Below, in pieces: positions 1-8,689 of a stretch of 48,477 nucleotides of DNA (within the stretch, counting starts at the first letter, position 1; each line of letters begins with the position of its first letter). The notes below the pieces were generated by a model. That model was not told where the DNA came from. It saw nothing but the letters and a program-made list of their open reading frames with translations, and searched no databases. This DNA is from an uncultured Clostridia bacterium (GTDB taxonomy: Bacteria; Bacillota; Clostridia; TANB77; CAG-508), in contig CANQQQ010000008.1 in the NCBI GenBank assembly GCA_947626025.1, forward strand, positions 1 to 48,477. The letters run 5' to 3'. The position numbers and the translations under genes are program-made.

Positions 1-108
1 AACGCTATCGCTTTTTCTATGCTCACGTGCATAGCACGTGGTTTTCTTTGAGCGACGTTTAAGCGTCGCTCATTAATTAAAAGCTAACAGCTCTTAATAG
101 CGTTAGCT
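1..108. repeat. Cluster of nested inverted repeats
   Basis: Three consecutive perfect dyads lie at the window edge: arms 24-30/34-40 (CACGTGC/GCACGTG), 50-57/64-71 (GAGCGACG/CGTCGCTC) and 82-88/102-108 (AGCTAAC/GTTAGCT). Bases 1-8 (AACGCTAT) are also complementary to 97-104, so the segment could fold as one multi-branched structure. It is visibly richer in G and C than the surrounding DNA. No open reading frame of note covers it. It could be a structured RNA, a repetitive palindromic element or the remains of a terminator array. The left end is cut by the window, so its extent is unknown. Confidence 0.5.
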
Positions 109-158
109 GCTGTAGACATTTTTTAATAAGAATTTAGTAAAAATTTCCTTTTTAATAA

Positions 159-192
159 AAAAAGACAAGGATGCAATACTTCCTTGTCTTCC
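159..192 (-). terminator. Intrinsic terminator of the rpsB-to-hlyD-like gene run
   Basis: A 10-bp stem (AAGACAAGGA pairing with TCCTTGTCTT) is followed on the minus strand by a run of seven T. It lies about 100 bases downstream of the last minus-strand gene, which ends at 296. Bases 193-295 between hairpin and gene show nothing else. Confidence 0.8.
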
Positions 193-295
193 ATTATATT
201 TGTATTACGTGTTAAATATTAATAATTGTATTTTTTTATTTTATAGTAGATTTACATCATTAAAATAATTACAATGTAATTTTATGTACATATAA

Positions 296-1543
296 CTATG
301 GTTTCAATACAATCTCATCATAAAGACTTATACTCTTCATTGAAGTTATTTCGTTTGTTGAATATCCCATTTCTCGCAACTCTTGAGTTGTATAATTTTC
401 TATTATAGCATAATCTTCATTTTGCCTTTTAATCTTTATTAATATCTTATCTGTATATCCTGTTCTACTTCTAATTACATAGTCTTTATTCTCTTCATGA
501 ATTATTGATGAATTAGGTACCTTTAATCCAGTAGCATCCCACCAAATAACGTCTATTGATATCTTTCTATAACTAATTAAATACTCTACATCTTGAGTAA
601 TTCTAAAAAATACAATAGCTTCACCATCTGTAAACTCTGAAATTTTTACAATTTCAGCAGGTATCTCATTATTATTTGATAATCTCAGTTTTACGGTGTC
701 TCCTTCTTTAGCACTCATTGCATTATCAGACGATAATACTGTTGCAATATAGCAATAAAAATTGTTTACAACTTTTCCTTGCTCTGAACTTGAAGAAATT
801 AATTGTCCTGTTTTTGTTTTCACTGAATTTAACGTATCTTTAGTTATTGAATCTATATTATCTACTGTTAATTTTTCTTCATATCCATCTACCTTATAAG
901 ATACTATTCCACTCATCGGTGCAGAAATATACTTTTGACCAGAATTTAATTGTTGCTCATATTCACTCCTTTGATTTATTAGCTTATTTATGTATGAACC
1001 AGAAGGACTAAGTTCTCCTGCAATCTTGGCTTTTTTTATCATATATGAACTAATCTCTGATTTATATTCAGCAATTTCCTCTAATTCATTAGTATTTTGA
1101 AGTAATTCCAGTTTTTCTTCTATTTGTTTTTCCAATAGCTGAATGTCTGTTGAATATATGCTTATATTCTGTCCATCAATTGCTTTTTGTATCTCTTTGT
1201 CTAGTTCTGATATTTGTGCCTCAAGTTTTTCTTCATTTGGACTACAATATCTAAATATAGATGCTCCTTTAGCAACTTTTGCTCCTTCAGGCTTTATAGT
1301 AACAATACCATTTTGATATTCATCACTAGATACTAGTTGTTCATCTCTAATTACATATCCTATATTGGTCTCTTCATCGTATATCTTACCATTTTCAATG
1401 ACAAAAACGTCTGATGGTTGTATTAATAAATTAATCGTACTATAAAGAATGCATATAGCCAATATAATTATAATTAGTAATAATAATGCTTGTCCTACTT
1501 TCTTCTTATTAAGTTTTCTTCCTCTCTCTGTTTTTTTTCTCAA
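296..1543 (-). CDS. HlyD-like membrane-fusion/adaptor protein
   Basis: A 415-residue protein with a basic N-terminus, one membrane helix at about residues 17-40, then an extracytoplasmic part. A short beta/lipoyl-like half (about 45-100) is followed by a long Glu/Gln/Lys-rich coiled coil (about 100-195) and a second beta-rich half containing a SAPMSGIV lipoyl-like motif near residue 207. This split arrangement is that of HlyD-family adaptors, which link a membrane transporter to the exterior. No transporter gene is adjacent. It overlaps the start of miaA by 4 bases (1540-1543), so the two are probably translationally coupled. Substrate unknown. The family call rests on architecture only. Confidence 0.7.
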   Translation of the reverse strand: MRKKTERGRKLNKKKVGQALLLLIIIILAICILYSTINLLIQPSDVFVIENGKIYDEETNIGYVIRDEQLVSSDEYQNGIVTIKPEGAKVAKGASIFRYCSPNEEKLEAQISELDKEIQKAIDGQNISIYSTDIQLLEKQIEEKLELLQNTNELEEIAEYKSEISSYMIKKAKIAGELSPSGSYINKLINQRSEYEQQLNSGQKYISAPMSGIVSYKVDGYEEKLTVDNIDSITKDTLNSVKTKTGQLISSSSEQGKVVNNFYCYIATVLSSDNAMSAKEGDTVKLRLSNNNEIPAEIVKISEFTDGEAIVFFRITQDVEYLISYRKISIDVIWWDATGLKVPNSSIIHEENKDYVIRSRTGYTDKILIKIKRQNEDYAIIENYTTQELREMGYSTNEITSMKSISLYDEIVLKP

Positions 1544-2466
1544 CTTATTTCCTCCAAAATAATTTGTATATTTTTCTCCATAGGCTCAAGTCCATTAATC
1601 CATATTGTTTGTTTATCTTTTCTAAACCAAGTTAATTGCCTTTTCGCATATCTTCTAGTTTCCATTTTAATTTTTTCAATCATATCTTCTTTAGATATTT
1701 TACCATCAAGATATTCTTTTGTTTCCTTGTATCCTAATCCTTGTATGGCAGTTGGCAATTCTTTATATGTTGATACTAAATTTTTGACTTCTTGAATTAG
1801 TCCATTTTTTATCATTATGTCTACTCTTTTGTTAATTCTTTCATATAACTTTTGTCTATCCATACCTATAGCAAACACCTTGTAATCATACTTAACTTCT
1901 TTACTTCTTGATTCAATTTCTTGCTCCGTCTTTGTTTTTCCAGTTTCATGATATATCTCTAATACTCGCAAAATTCTTTTTTTATCATTAGGTGAGATTT
2001 TTTCCATTGCAATAGGATCTATTTTACAAGCCTTATTATATAGATTTTCTAATCCTTCCTCTTCTACTATTTTTTCTAACTCTGACCTATATTTTTCATC
2101 TAACTTATTTTCATTATACTCAATACCATATATTAATGAATCAATATATAAGCCTGTACCGCCAACAACAATAGGAACTTTTCTTTTTGATATAATCTCA
2201 TCAATACATTTTTCTGCCTCTTTTTTATAATCTGCTACACTATATCTAATATTAGGTTCTACAAAATCTAGCATATAATGTTGTATTCCGCTCATTTCTT
2301 CCTTCGTTGGTTTTGCACTGCCAATATTCATATATTTATATATTTGCATTGAATCAGCTGAGATAATTTCACCATTTACCTTTTTAGCTAGTTCAATAGA
2401 TAATGCCGTTTTACCAGATGCAGTTGGTCCACATATTACAATAACAATTGGTTTCTGTTTATTCAT
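1540..2466 (-). CDS. miaA: tRNA dimethylallyltransferase
   Basis: Transfers a dimethylallyl group from DMAPP to N6 of A37 in tRNAs reading UNN codons. The P-loop GPTASGKTAL is near the N-terminus, followed by the family motifs SADSMQIYKYM and GGTGLYID, and AIQGLGYKE with a basic tract near the C-terminus (KRQLTWFRKD). About 308 residues, the usual length. I prefer the start at 2466 (MNKQK) over the ATG at 2475, because the AAGGA ribosome site directly abuts the earlier ATG and is nine bases from the later one. It lies downstream of mutL, the common Firmicutes mutL-miaA pair; no mutS is in the window. Confidence 0.95.
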   Translation of the reverse strand: MNKQKPIVIVICGPTASGKTALSIELAKKVNGEIISADSMQIYKYMNIGSAKPTKEEMSGIQHYMLDFVEPNIRYSVADYKKEAEKCIDEIISKRKVPIVVGGTGLYIDSLIYGIEYNENKLDEKYRSELEKIVEEEGLENLYNKACKIDPIAMEKISPNDKKRILRVLEIYHETGKTKTEQEIESRSKEVKYDYKVFAIGMDRQKLYERINKRVDIMIKNGLIQEVKNLVSTYKELPTAIQGLGYKETKEYLDGKISKEDMIEKIKMETRRYAKRQLTWFRKDKQTIWINGLEPMEKNIQIILEEIS

Positions 2467-2496
2467 TTCAACCATTCCTTAGATTATTTTTAAAAT

Positions 2497-4728
2497 TTAT
2501 TTTCTTCTTGAGAATTTCTTCTCTATATCCGCTTTATCCATTTTGATTGCAGTTGGTCTTCCATGAGGACAAGTAAATGGATTTGGTAAACTTAATAATT
2601 GTTGTAGTAAACTATCAACCTCTTCATCTGTTAAAGCCATATGAGCCTTTACTGCTGCTTTACAAGCAATAGTTGCTAAAAATTTTTCTTCTATCTCTTG
2701 TTTTGCAGTTCTTGCAACAGTATTTATTTCATCTAGAGTTTCTAAAAATAATTCTTTTGTGTCTAAGTCTAAGCACATTGTAGGTGCTCCTGTTAATTTA
2801 ATTGTATTCTCTCCAAATTCTTCTAGTTGAAAACCTGCTTTTTCAAATTTATCCATATTATCCTTTGCTATATCCATTTCTTTATGAGATAATGTGATTA
2901 TATCTGGTAAAAGTAATAATTGTGAATCCTTATGTTCATTAGAATAATAATTTTTGCTGACTTTTTCATACATAATTCTTTCATGCGCAGCATGTTGGTC
3001 TATTATATATAACTCATTTTCGATTTCAATAATGATATATGTTCGAAACGCTATTCCAATTAACTTATAATTTATTCTCTGATTAGTTACAGCATTATAG
3101 TTATCTGTGTCTTCATATAGTGAAATGTTTGCATTCTGCGTGATTATATCTTTAGCATTTTCTATATCTTGATTTTCTTCTTGTGGTTCTTCTTCACTTT
3201 TTGTATTCGCTCCAAAAACTTTATTATACATATCTTCAAACTTAATATTATTCTCGACATTACCCTCAACACTATTTTCTACATTATTAGTTGCATTGTT
3301 ATTGGTATCCATATGCATATTAGTTTGGATTGTTTGTGCTATAATATTTCCATAATTATAATCTTGTGATTCGACTTCCTGAATAGGAGGAACTTCTTGC
3401 TTTTCATTTACCATTTCTTCATTATTTTCTTCTTCCTTTTCATCCGAATTTTTAGTATCATCTGTAAAAGTATTTGATGAAATTTCAATCCCTTCAGTTT
3501 TATTATTTTCTTCATTATTGCTAAAGTTTTTGCTCATAAATAGATTTTCTATTATATTATTAGAGTCTTCATTATTATTATTTTTTTCATTATTAAAAGT
3601 AGTAAATTGTGTTGATGAGTTATCTTTCGTTCCTATTTTTCTAAATAAATTTGAAAATGCTTGACTATTATAGTTAGAATATATATTATTAATTCCTGAG
3701 TCATGTATTTCTTCATCTTCTTCAACATTTTCGATTAATTCAGCTTTTAACAGAGTCTCCTTAATTGCATTATATACTGCTTTAAAAATTTTATTTTCAT
3801 CTTGAAATCTAACTTCCAATTTTGCAGGATGCACATTTACGTCAACAGTATCAGGTGCAATATCAATATTTAAAATAATAAATCCATATTTTCCTATTGG
3901 TAATAATCCTTTAAATGCTTTTTCAGTTGCGCTTGATAAAACTTTGTCTTTTACATATCTTCCATTTACAAAGAAAAGTTGATATGCTCTATTTGAACGT
4001 GCTATTTCAGGTTTACCAACTACTCCAGTAATTTCTACTCCTTCATAACTATAATTAATAGGTAATACTGCTTTTACAATATCTTTTCCATATATATTAA
4101 AAATAACATTATTTATATTTCCATCACCATTTGTTTGGATAACAGTTTTACCCGTATTAATTAATTTAAATGCTACATTAGTGTTTATAAGTGCTAATCT
4201 AGTAATAACATCCTCTATATACCCAGATTCTGTATAATCTTTTTTCAAGAATTTATATCTAACAGGTGTATTAAAGAAAAGATTTTTAACTGTAATTGTA
4301 GTTCCTTGAGTGCATCCAATATCTTCATTCTCTAATATATTTCCTGCCTCTACTACAATTCTATGTCCAACTTCATCATTGGCTGTTTTTGAACATAATT
4401 CTACATTTGCTATTGCTGCAATACTGGCTAAAGCTTCTCCTCTAAATCCCATTGATTTAACTACATTTAAATCATCTGCACTTCTTATTTTACTTGTTGC
4501 ATGTCTTTCAAATGCAATCTCTAAATCATCTTTTTCTATTCCTTTACCATTGTCTGTAACTCTTATATATGATATTCCACCATTCTTAATTTCAACTGTA
4601 ATACTTGTGGCTCCAGCATCTATAGAATTTTCAACCATTTCTTTTATTACAGAAGCTGGTCTTTCAATAACTTCACCTGCAGCAATTTTATTAATTGTTA
4701 ATTCATCTAACAAAACGATATTTCCCAT
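2497..4728 (-). CDS. mutL: DNA mismatch repair protein MutL, long Asn-rich linker
   Basis: Mismatch-repair ATPase and latent endonuclease. The GHKL ATPase is N-terminal: AAGEVIERPASV, the ENSIDAG Mg/ATP motif, DNGKGI and FRGEALASI. The C-terminal dimerisation/endonuclease domain carries the DQHAAHERIMYE metal-binding motif plus ACKAAVKAH and TCPHGRPT, so this is the endonuclease-type MutL of bacteria lacking MutH. At 743 residues it is about 100 longer than usual. The excess is a linker (about 335-540) dominated by Asn, Glu and Asp, with little predicted structure. It lies between rseP and miaA in the same orientation. Confidence 0.96.
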   Translation of the reverse strand: MGNIVLLDELTINKIAAGEVIERPASVIKEMVENSIDAGATSITVEIKNGGISYIRVTDNGKGIEKDDLEIAFERHATSKIRSADDLNVVKSMGFRGEALASIAAIANVELCSKTANDEVGHRIVVEAGNILENEDIGCTQGTTITVKNLFFNTPVRYKFLKKDYTESGYIEDVITRLALINTNVAFKLINTGKTVIQTNGDGNINNVIFNIYGKDIVKAVLPINYSYEGVEITGVVGKPEIARSNRAYQLFFVNGRYVKDKVLSSATEKAFKGLLPIGKYGFIILNIDIAPDTVDVNVHPAKLEVRFQDENKIFKAVYNAIKETLLKAELIENVEEDEEIHDSGINNIYSNYNSQAFSNLFRKIGTKDNSSTQFTTFNNEKNNNNEDSNNIIENLFMSKNFSNNEENNKTEGIEISSNTFTDDTKNSDEKEEENNEEMVNEKQEVPPIQEVESQDYNYGNIIAQTIQTNMHMDTNNNATNNVENSVEGNVENNIKFEDMYNKVFGANTKSEEEPQEENQDIENAKDIITQNANISLYEDTDNYNAVTNQRINYKLIGIAFRTYIIIEIENELYIIDQHAAHERIMYEKVSKNYYSNEHKDSQLLLLPDIITLSHKEMDIAKDNMDKFEKAGFQLEEFGENTIKLTGAPTMCLDLDTKELFLETLDEINTVARTAKQEIEEKFLATIACKAAVKAHMALTDEEVDSLLQQLLSLPNPFTCPHGRPTAIKMDKADIEKKFSRRK

Positions 4729-4852
4729 TTATAGTTTTCCTCCCAAATTTTTGCATATATTATTGTTAATTATATCATTAAAAGGAATAATTTGTATATA
4801 TTTTTCAAAAAAATATAACAAAAAAACAGACAAAATTGTCTGCCCTCTTATT

Positions 4853-5590
4853 CTATGTTATATTTCCTATATCGTTCATCATAACAAATATTGACAATAT
4901 TATTATACATACAAAACCTGTCATCTGAATAGCTACTTCTGTTTCCTCTTTCATTGGCTTTCTTCTAATTGCTTCGATTATATAAATTAGAATTTTTCCA
5001 CCATCTAATGGAGGTACTGGCAACAAATTTGTTACTCCTAATGATAATGAAATTGCAGCAATTAGATATATATAGTTTATTAGTTCAGTAGTATTTACAA
5101 TTATTGATGATATTCCAATAGGTCCTACTAATTCATTTATAGTTATATTTCCAGAGAATAAAATCTTTAAGCTTTCAACTATGGAATAAGCAAATGCCCC
5201 TACTACTTGTAATGCCTTATTTAAAGGATATTTATAATAAAATATCACTAATAGGAAGACTATTAATATTGCGAATAATATGTTGACTAACCCACCTGCA
5301 GCTACTATCAATATCTTTTTCCATGTTTTTGCTTTATTAAAAGCTCCCTCTTCTTCTGATGGTTGTTCTTCTCCCTCCATTCTTACGAAACCTCCAAGAG
5401 GAATCATTCTCAATGCATATATTGTTTCTCCGATTTTTTTAGAAAATATAGTTTTTCCAAATCCAAGTGCGAATTCATTTACTTTTACTTTGCAAAGTTT
5501 TGCAACTATAAAATGACCGCCCTCATGAATAAATACTAGTATTCCTAATAAAAATATTATTTTAATTGCATTTACAATAACCGTAAGCAA
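4853..5590 (-). CDS. rseP: RseP/RasP-type site-2 protease lacking the PDZ domain
   Basis: Intramembrane metalloprotease of peptidase family M50 that trims membrane-anchored anti-sigma factors and signal-peptide remnants. The zinc motif HEGGH (HExxH) lies in the first membrane helix, the conserved GFGKTIF and IPLGGFVRM segments follow, and LLPVPPLDGGK in the third helix supplies the second metal-ligand motif. Only about 245 residues, against 340-450 for the family: the region between helix 2 and the VGPIGI motif is about 40 residues and contains no PDZ domain. Start: a GTG at 5599 overlaps the AGAGGTG ribosome site, so the TTG at 5590, six to seven bases downstream of that site, is the likelier start. 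Confidence 0.85.
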   Translation of the reverse strand: MLTVIVNAIKIIFLLGILVFIHEGGHFIVAKLCKVKVNEFALGFGKTIFSKKIGETIYALRMIPLGGFVRMEGEEQPSEEEGAFNKAKTWKKILIVAAGGLVNILFAILIVFLLVIFYYKYPLNKALQVVGAFAYSIVESLKILFSGNITINELVGPIGISSIIVNTTELINYIYLIAAISLSLGVTNLLPVPPLDGGKILIYIIEAIRRKPMKEETEVAIQMTGFVCIIILSIFVMMNDIGNIT

Positions 5591-5606
5591 TATTTTCACC
5601 TCTTTT

Positions 5607-5691
5607 TATAGAATTACCATATACAATAAATATGCAAAATTTATTTCATAAATTTTCCTATAGAATTACCATATACAATAAATATGCAAAA
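5607..5691. repeat. 33-bp direct repeat (52-bp tandem duplication) of the cdsA tail
   Basis: The same 33 bases occur at 5607-5639 and 5659-5691, offset by 52. On the minus strand each copy encodes the last residues of CdsA (FAYLLYMVIL) and then a stop. The upstream copy ends the frame-restored cdsA at 5658. The second copy runs directly into the rseP ribosome site. A 52-bp tandem duplication of the gene end explains both copies. Confidence 0.85.
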
Positions 5692-6468
5692 GGAGCTATA
5701 AATATAACACTGTCAATCCTATCTAACATGCCACCGGTGACCTGGAATTAAGTCTCCAAAGTCTTTAATTCCTGCATATCTTTTTATGCTAGATGCTGAA
5801 AAATCTCCAATTTGACCAATTATACTAAATATAACTGTAAGTCCTCCAAAAGCTAAATAAGATATTGAAATATCAAATATTTTATTACATATATATGTAT
5901 AAATAATTGCAATTATTAATGCTCCAATAGTACCTCCTATACATCCCTCTATAGTCTTATTAGGACTTACTTTACTAAATTTATGTTTTCCCATTTTTAA
6001 TACTTTACCAATAATATATGCAAAACTATCTGTCCCCCATGCTGCAATGACTATATACCATAAATATATCTTACTTGATACATCTCCACTTATAAGAGGG
6101 ATACACATTATAAATAAAGTTATATAGCATATTCCGAATAAAGTATATGAAATATCCTTTATGTTATATCTCATGTTTGTAAATATACTCTGTACAAATA
6201 ATAAAACTACTATAGCTGGAATAAATAATCCAATATATGTTATATCAAATTCTGGTATAAGATGTATAAAAGCTATTGAAACAGCACTTAAATAACCAAT
6301 CCATTTTACTGGATTAGCTTTTTCTTTTATCGCATTAAAATATTCATACATACTAATTATTGCCACTATTGCAAAAAATATATCTATAAAATACTTATTT
6401 CCTAAAGCCAATACTAGTACTACTATTGGTAACCCTAATATAGCTGAAAGTAATCTTTGTATATTCAT
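5658..6468 (-). CDS. cdsA: Phosphatidate cytidylyltransferase, interrupted by one extra base
   Basis: Makes CDP-diacylglycerol from phosphatidate and CTP for phospholipid synthesis; integral membrane enzyme. Hydrophobic helices fill the first two thirds, followed by the CdsA signature region (KVSPNKTIEGCIGG, then KRYAGIKDFGDLIPGH). As written, the frame turns into RWHVR and stops at 5719. Skipping one C at the CGG codon 5734-5736 restores GHGGMLDRIDS and a hydrophobic tail ending at 5658, giving 269 residues, the normal length. It starts 3 bases after the uppS stop. The break is either a sequence error, a pseudogene, or a +1 frameshift site (see findings). Confidence 0.9.
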
Positions 6469-6471
6469 TTA

Positions 6472-7185
6472 TCAATTTCCTCCAAATCTTCTGTTTCTTC
6501 TTTGATATTCCAATATTGCTCTATCTAGTGCTTCTTCATCAAAATCAGGCCAGTATATATCAGTAAAATACAATTCTGAATATGCAGATTGCCATGTTAA
6601 AAATCCACTTAATCTAATCTCATTACTTGTTCTAATAATTAAATCTGGATCTGGAATATTAGCAGTATATAAATGTCTAGTAATAATTTGTTCATCTATA
6701 TCTTTTATACTAATTTTTCTGTCTAATACTTCCTGTGCTATTTCTCTCATTGCTTTAGTTAACTCGGCTCTTCCACCATAATTAATAGCTATATTTAGCA
6801 TCACCCCTGTATTGTCTTTTGTTCTATCCATACATTGTCTCATAGTCCTTTGCAAATCTTCTTTAAATGCTGAAATATCACCTATTATATTTACTTTTAT
6901 ATTCTCAGAGTCTGCTCTTTTAGAGTAATCATCAAGATAGGACTTTAATAGAAGCATCAAGGCATTTACTTCGTCTTCAGCTCGTTTCCAATTCTCAGTT
7001 GAAAAAGCATATACAGTAATATATTGTAATCCTATTTTATTTGCATATCTTACTACTTTTTCTAATGTCTTAGCACCTTCTCTATGCCCAGTAGATATAT
7101 TCTTTGAATGAGACTTAGCCCATCTTCTATTGCCGTCCATTATAATTCCTATGTGTTTTGGCATTTTTTCTTTATCAAATTCCAT
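6472..7185 (-). CDS. uppS: Isoprenyl transferase (undecaprenyl diphosphate synthase)
   Basis: Cis-prenyltransferase that elongates FPP with IPP to undecaprenyl diphosphate, the lipid carrier for peptidoglycan. Visible motifs are PKHIGIIMDGNRRWA at the N-terminus (the catalytic Asp), TVYAFSTENW, and PDPDLIIRTSNE near the C-terminus. About 237 residues, typical. I favour the ATG at 7185 (MEFDKE) over 7197, where the AAAGG ribosome site abuts the ATG; the distance to the later start is somewhat long (about 13 bases), so this is not certain. Followed 3 bases later by cdsA and preceded by the FPP synthase that supplies its substrate. Confidence 0.94.
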   Translation of the reverse strand: MEFDKEKMPKHIGIIMDGNRRWAKSHSKNISTGHREGAKTLEKVVRYANKIGLQYITVYAFSTENWKRAEDEVNALMLLLKSYLDDYSKRADSENIKVNIIGDISAFKEDLQRTMRQCMDRTKDNTGVMLNIAINYGGRAELTKAMREIAQEVLDRKISIKDIDEQIITRHLYTANIPDPDLIIRTSNEIRLSGFLTWQSAYSELYFTDIYWPDFDEEALDRAILEYQRRNRRFGGN

Positions 7186-7204
7186 ACTGGATATCATTCC
7201 TTTA

Positions 7205-8095
7205 TTATTTATTTCTCTCTTTAATATATATTGCTAGTTCTCTTAGAAATTCTGCTTTTTCTTTATAATCATTCAATGCTTCCACTGCTTCGTTTGTAAT
7301 ATTCTCTAGTAGTTCTCTTGATTTATCAACTCCAAATTTTGTTACATAAGTAGCTTTGTTCATTTCTTCATCTCTGCCTACTGGTTTTCCCATAATTTTA
7401 GCATCACCTGTTGCAGATAATATATCATCTTTTACTTGAAATGCTAAACCAATTTTTTCTCCATAAATTGTTAGTTTATTTATCTCTTCTTCACTTGCAC
7501 CTGCTAAAATGGCACCTGCACGTACGCAGTATATAAAAAACGCCCCTGTTTTATTGTTGTGAATATTATCTAATTCGTCTTTTGAAATTTGTGTTCCTTG
7601 ACATTCTGTATCTAAATACTCTCCTATAATCATCTTATTTATTGCATCAGCAAACTCATTTAATACTTGCATCTTTCTTTTTGCTTCTTCACAATTATTT
7701 GCTTGTGCTACTTCATTTGCTATTATCATATATGCATGATTAAGTAAAGAATCACCTGCCAAAATAGCAGTTGCTTCATTATACTTTTTATGATTTGTTA
7801 ATCGACCTCTTCTATAATCATCATTATCTATTCCTGGCAAATCATCATGAATAAGTGAAAAGGTATGTACCATTTCCATTGCAACAGCAAATGGTAAACA
7901 CTCTTCATAATCTTCTCTAAAAATTTTGTATGATTGTAATATTAAAATTGGTCTTAATCTTTTTGCTGTTGAAATTAAACTATATTCTATGGCTTGATTT
8001 AATACCTTCTCTGGACATTCTTGTTTTGTTAGGTATTTGTCTAATTCAATATTTACTATTTCTTGATATTTTTTTAATTGTTCTTTAAAATCCAT
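7205..8095 (-). CDS. ispA: Polyprenyl synthetase (farnesyl diphosphate synthase type)
   Basis: Trans-prenyltransferase condensing IPP with allylic diphosphates to give FPP. The first Asp-rich motif HDDLPGIDNDD with the following RRGR, and the second motif KDDILSATGD, are intact; 296 residues is the usual IspA length. The two residues inserted in the first Asp motif (DDxxxxD) match the type II FPPS/GGPPS class. It sits between frr and uppS, where most Firmicutes have no gene, so the substrate and the next enzyme are encoded side by side. Confidence 0.92.
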   Translation of the reverse strand: MDFKEQLKKYQEIVNIELDKYLTKQECPEKVLNQAIEYSLISTAKRLRPILILQSYKIFREDYEECLPFAVAMEMVHTFSLIHDDLPGIDNDDYRRGRLTNHKKYNEATAILAGDSLLNHAYMIIANEVAQANNCEEAKRKMQVLNEFADAINKMIIGEYLDTECQGTQISKDELDNIHNNKTGAFFIYCVRAGAILAGASEEEINKLTIYGEKIGLAFQVKDDILSATGDAKIMGKPVGRDEEMNKATYVTKFGVDKSRELLENITNEAVEALNDYKEKAEFLRELAIYIKERNK

Positions 8096-8115
8096 AACAA
8101 AGCTCCATCCTTCTA

Positions 8116-8664
8116 CTATACTGACATGATTTCTTTTTCCTTTTTAGTAGACATATCATCAATAACTGCAATCTTTTTATCAGTTATTTGTTGTATTTTA
8201 TCTTCAGCCTGTTTTTCTTCATCTTCTGTCATATTTCCATCTTTCTGCTCTTTCTTAGCTAAGTCCATTGCATCTCTTCTTATAGCTCTTACTGCAATTT
8301 TTGCCTCTTCTGATAATTTTTTTATGTCTTTGACAATTTCTTTTCTTCTTTCTTCTGTTAATTCAGGGAAATTGAGTCTTATAACTTTTCCATCATTATT
8401 AGGATTAATTCCTATATCCGCAACTAATATTGCTTTTTCAATTTCTTTTAAAATACTAATATCCCATGGTTGAATTACTATCATTCTTGCTTCTGGAACT
8501 GAAATTCCAGCTACTTGATTAACTGGAGTTGGAACTCCATAATAATCTACTTTTACTTTATTCAATATTGCAGGATTTGCTCTTCCTGCTCTTATCTCTG
8601 ATAAGTTCTCTTCAAAAACACTAATTGTTTTCTCCATTTTTTCTTCAATTTGATTATAATCCAT
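8116..8664 (-). CDS. frr: Ribosome recycling factor
   Basis: With EF-G, splits the post-termination ribosome. 182 residues. The family signatures are clear: FEENLSEIRAGRANP near the N-terminus, a PVNQVAGISVPEARM segment, NDGKVIRLNFPELTEERR in the middle and helical EKEIMSV at the end. An AGGGTG ribosome site precedes the start. Immediately downstream of pyrH (25 bases), the standard pyrH-frr pair. Confidence 0.97.
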   Translation of the reverse strand: MDYNQIEEKMEKTISVFEENLSEIRAGRANPAILNKVKVDYYGVPTPVNQVAGISVPEARMIVIQPWDISILKEIEKAILVADIGINPNNDGKVIRLNFPELTEERRKEIVKDIKKLSEEAKIAVRAIRRDAMDLAKKEQKDGNMTEDEEKQAEDKIQQITDKKIAVIDDMSTKKEKEIMSV

Positions 8665-8689
8665 AAATACTATTCACCCTTTCATAACT

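Noticed and set aside
4310-4894. Plus-strand open frame of 194 codons opposite mutL
   Set aside because: Antisense shadow of the conserved MutL ATPase codons; no ribosome site, and low-complexity hydrophobic translation.
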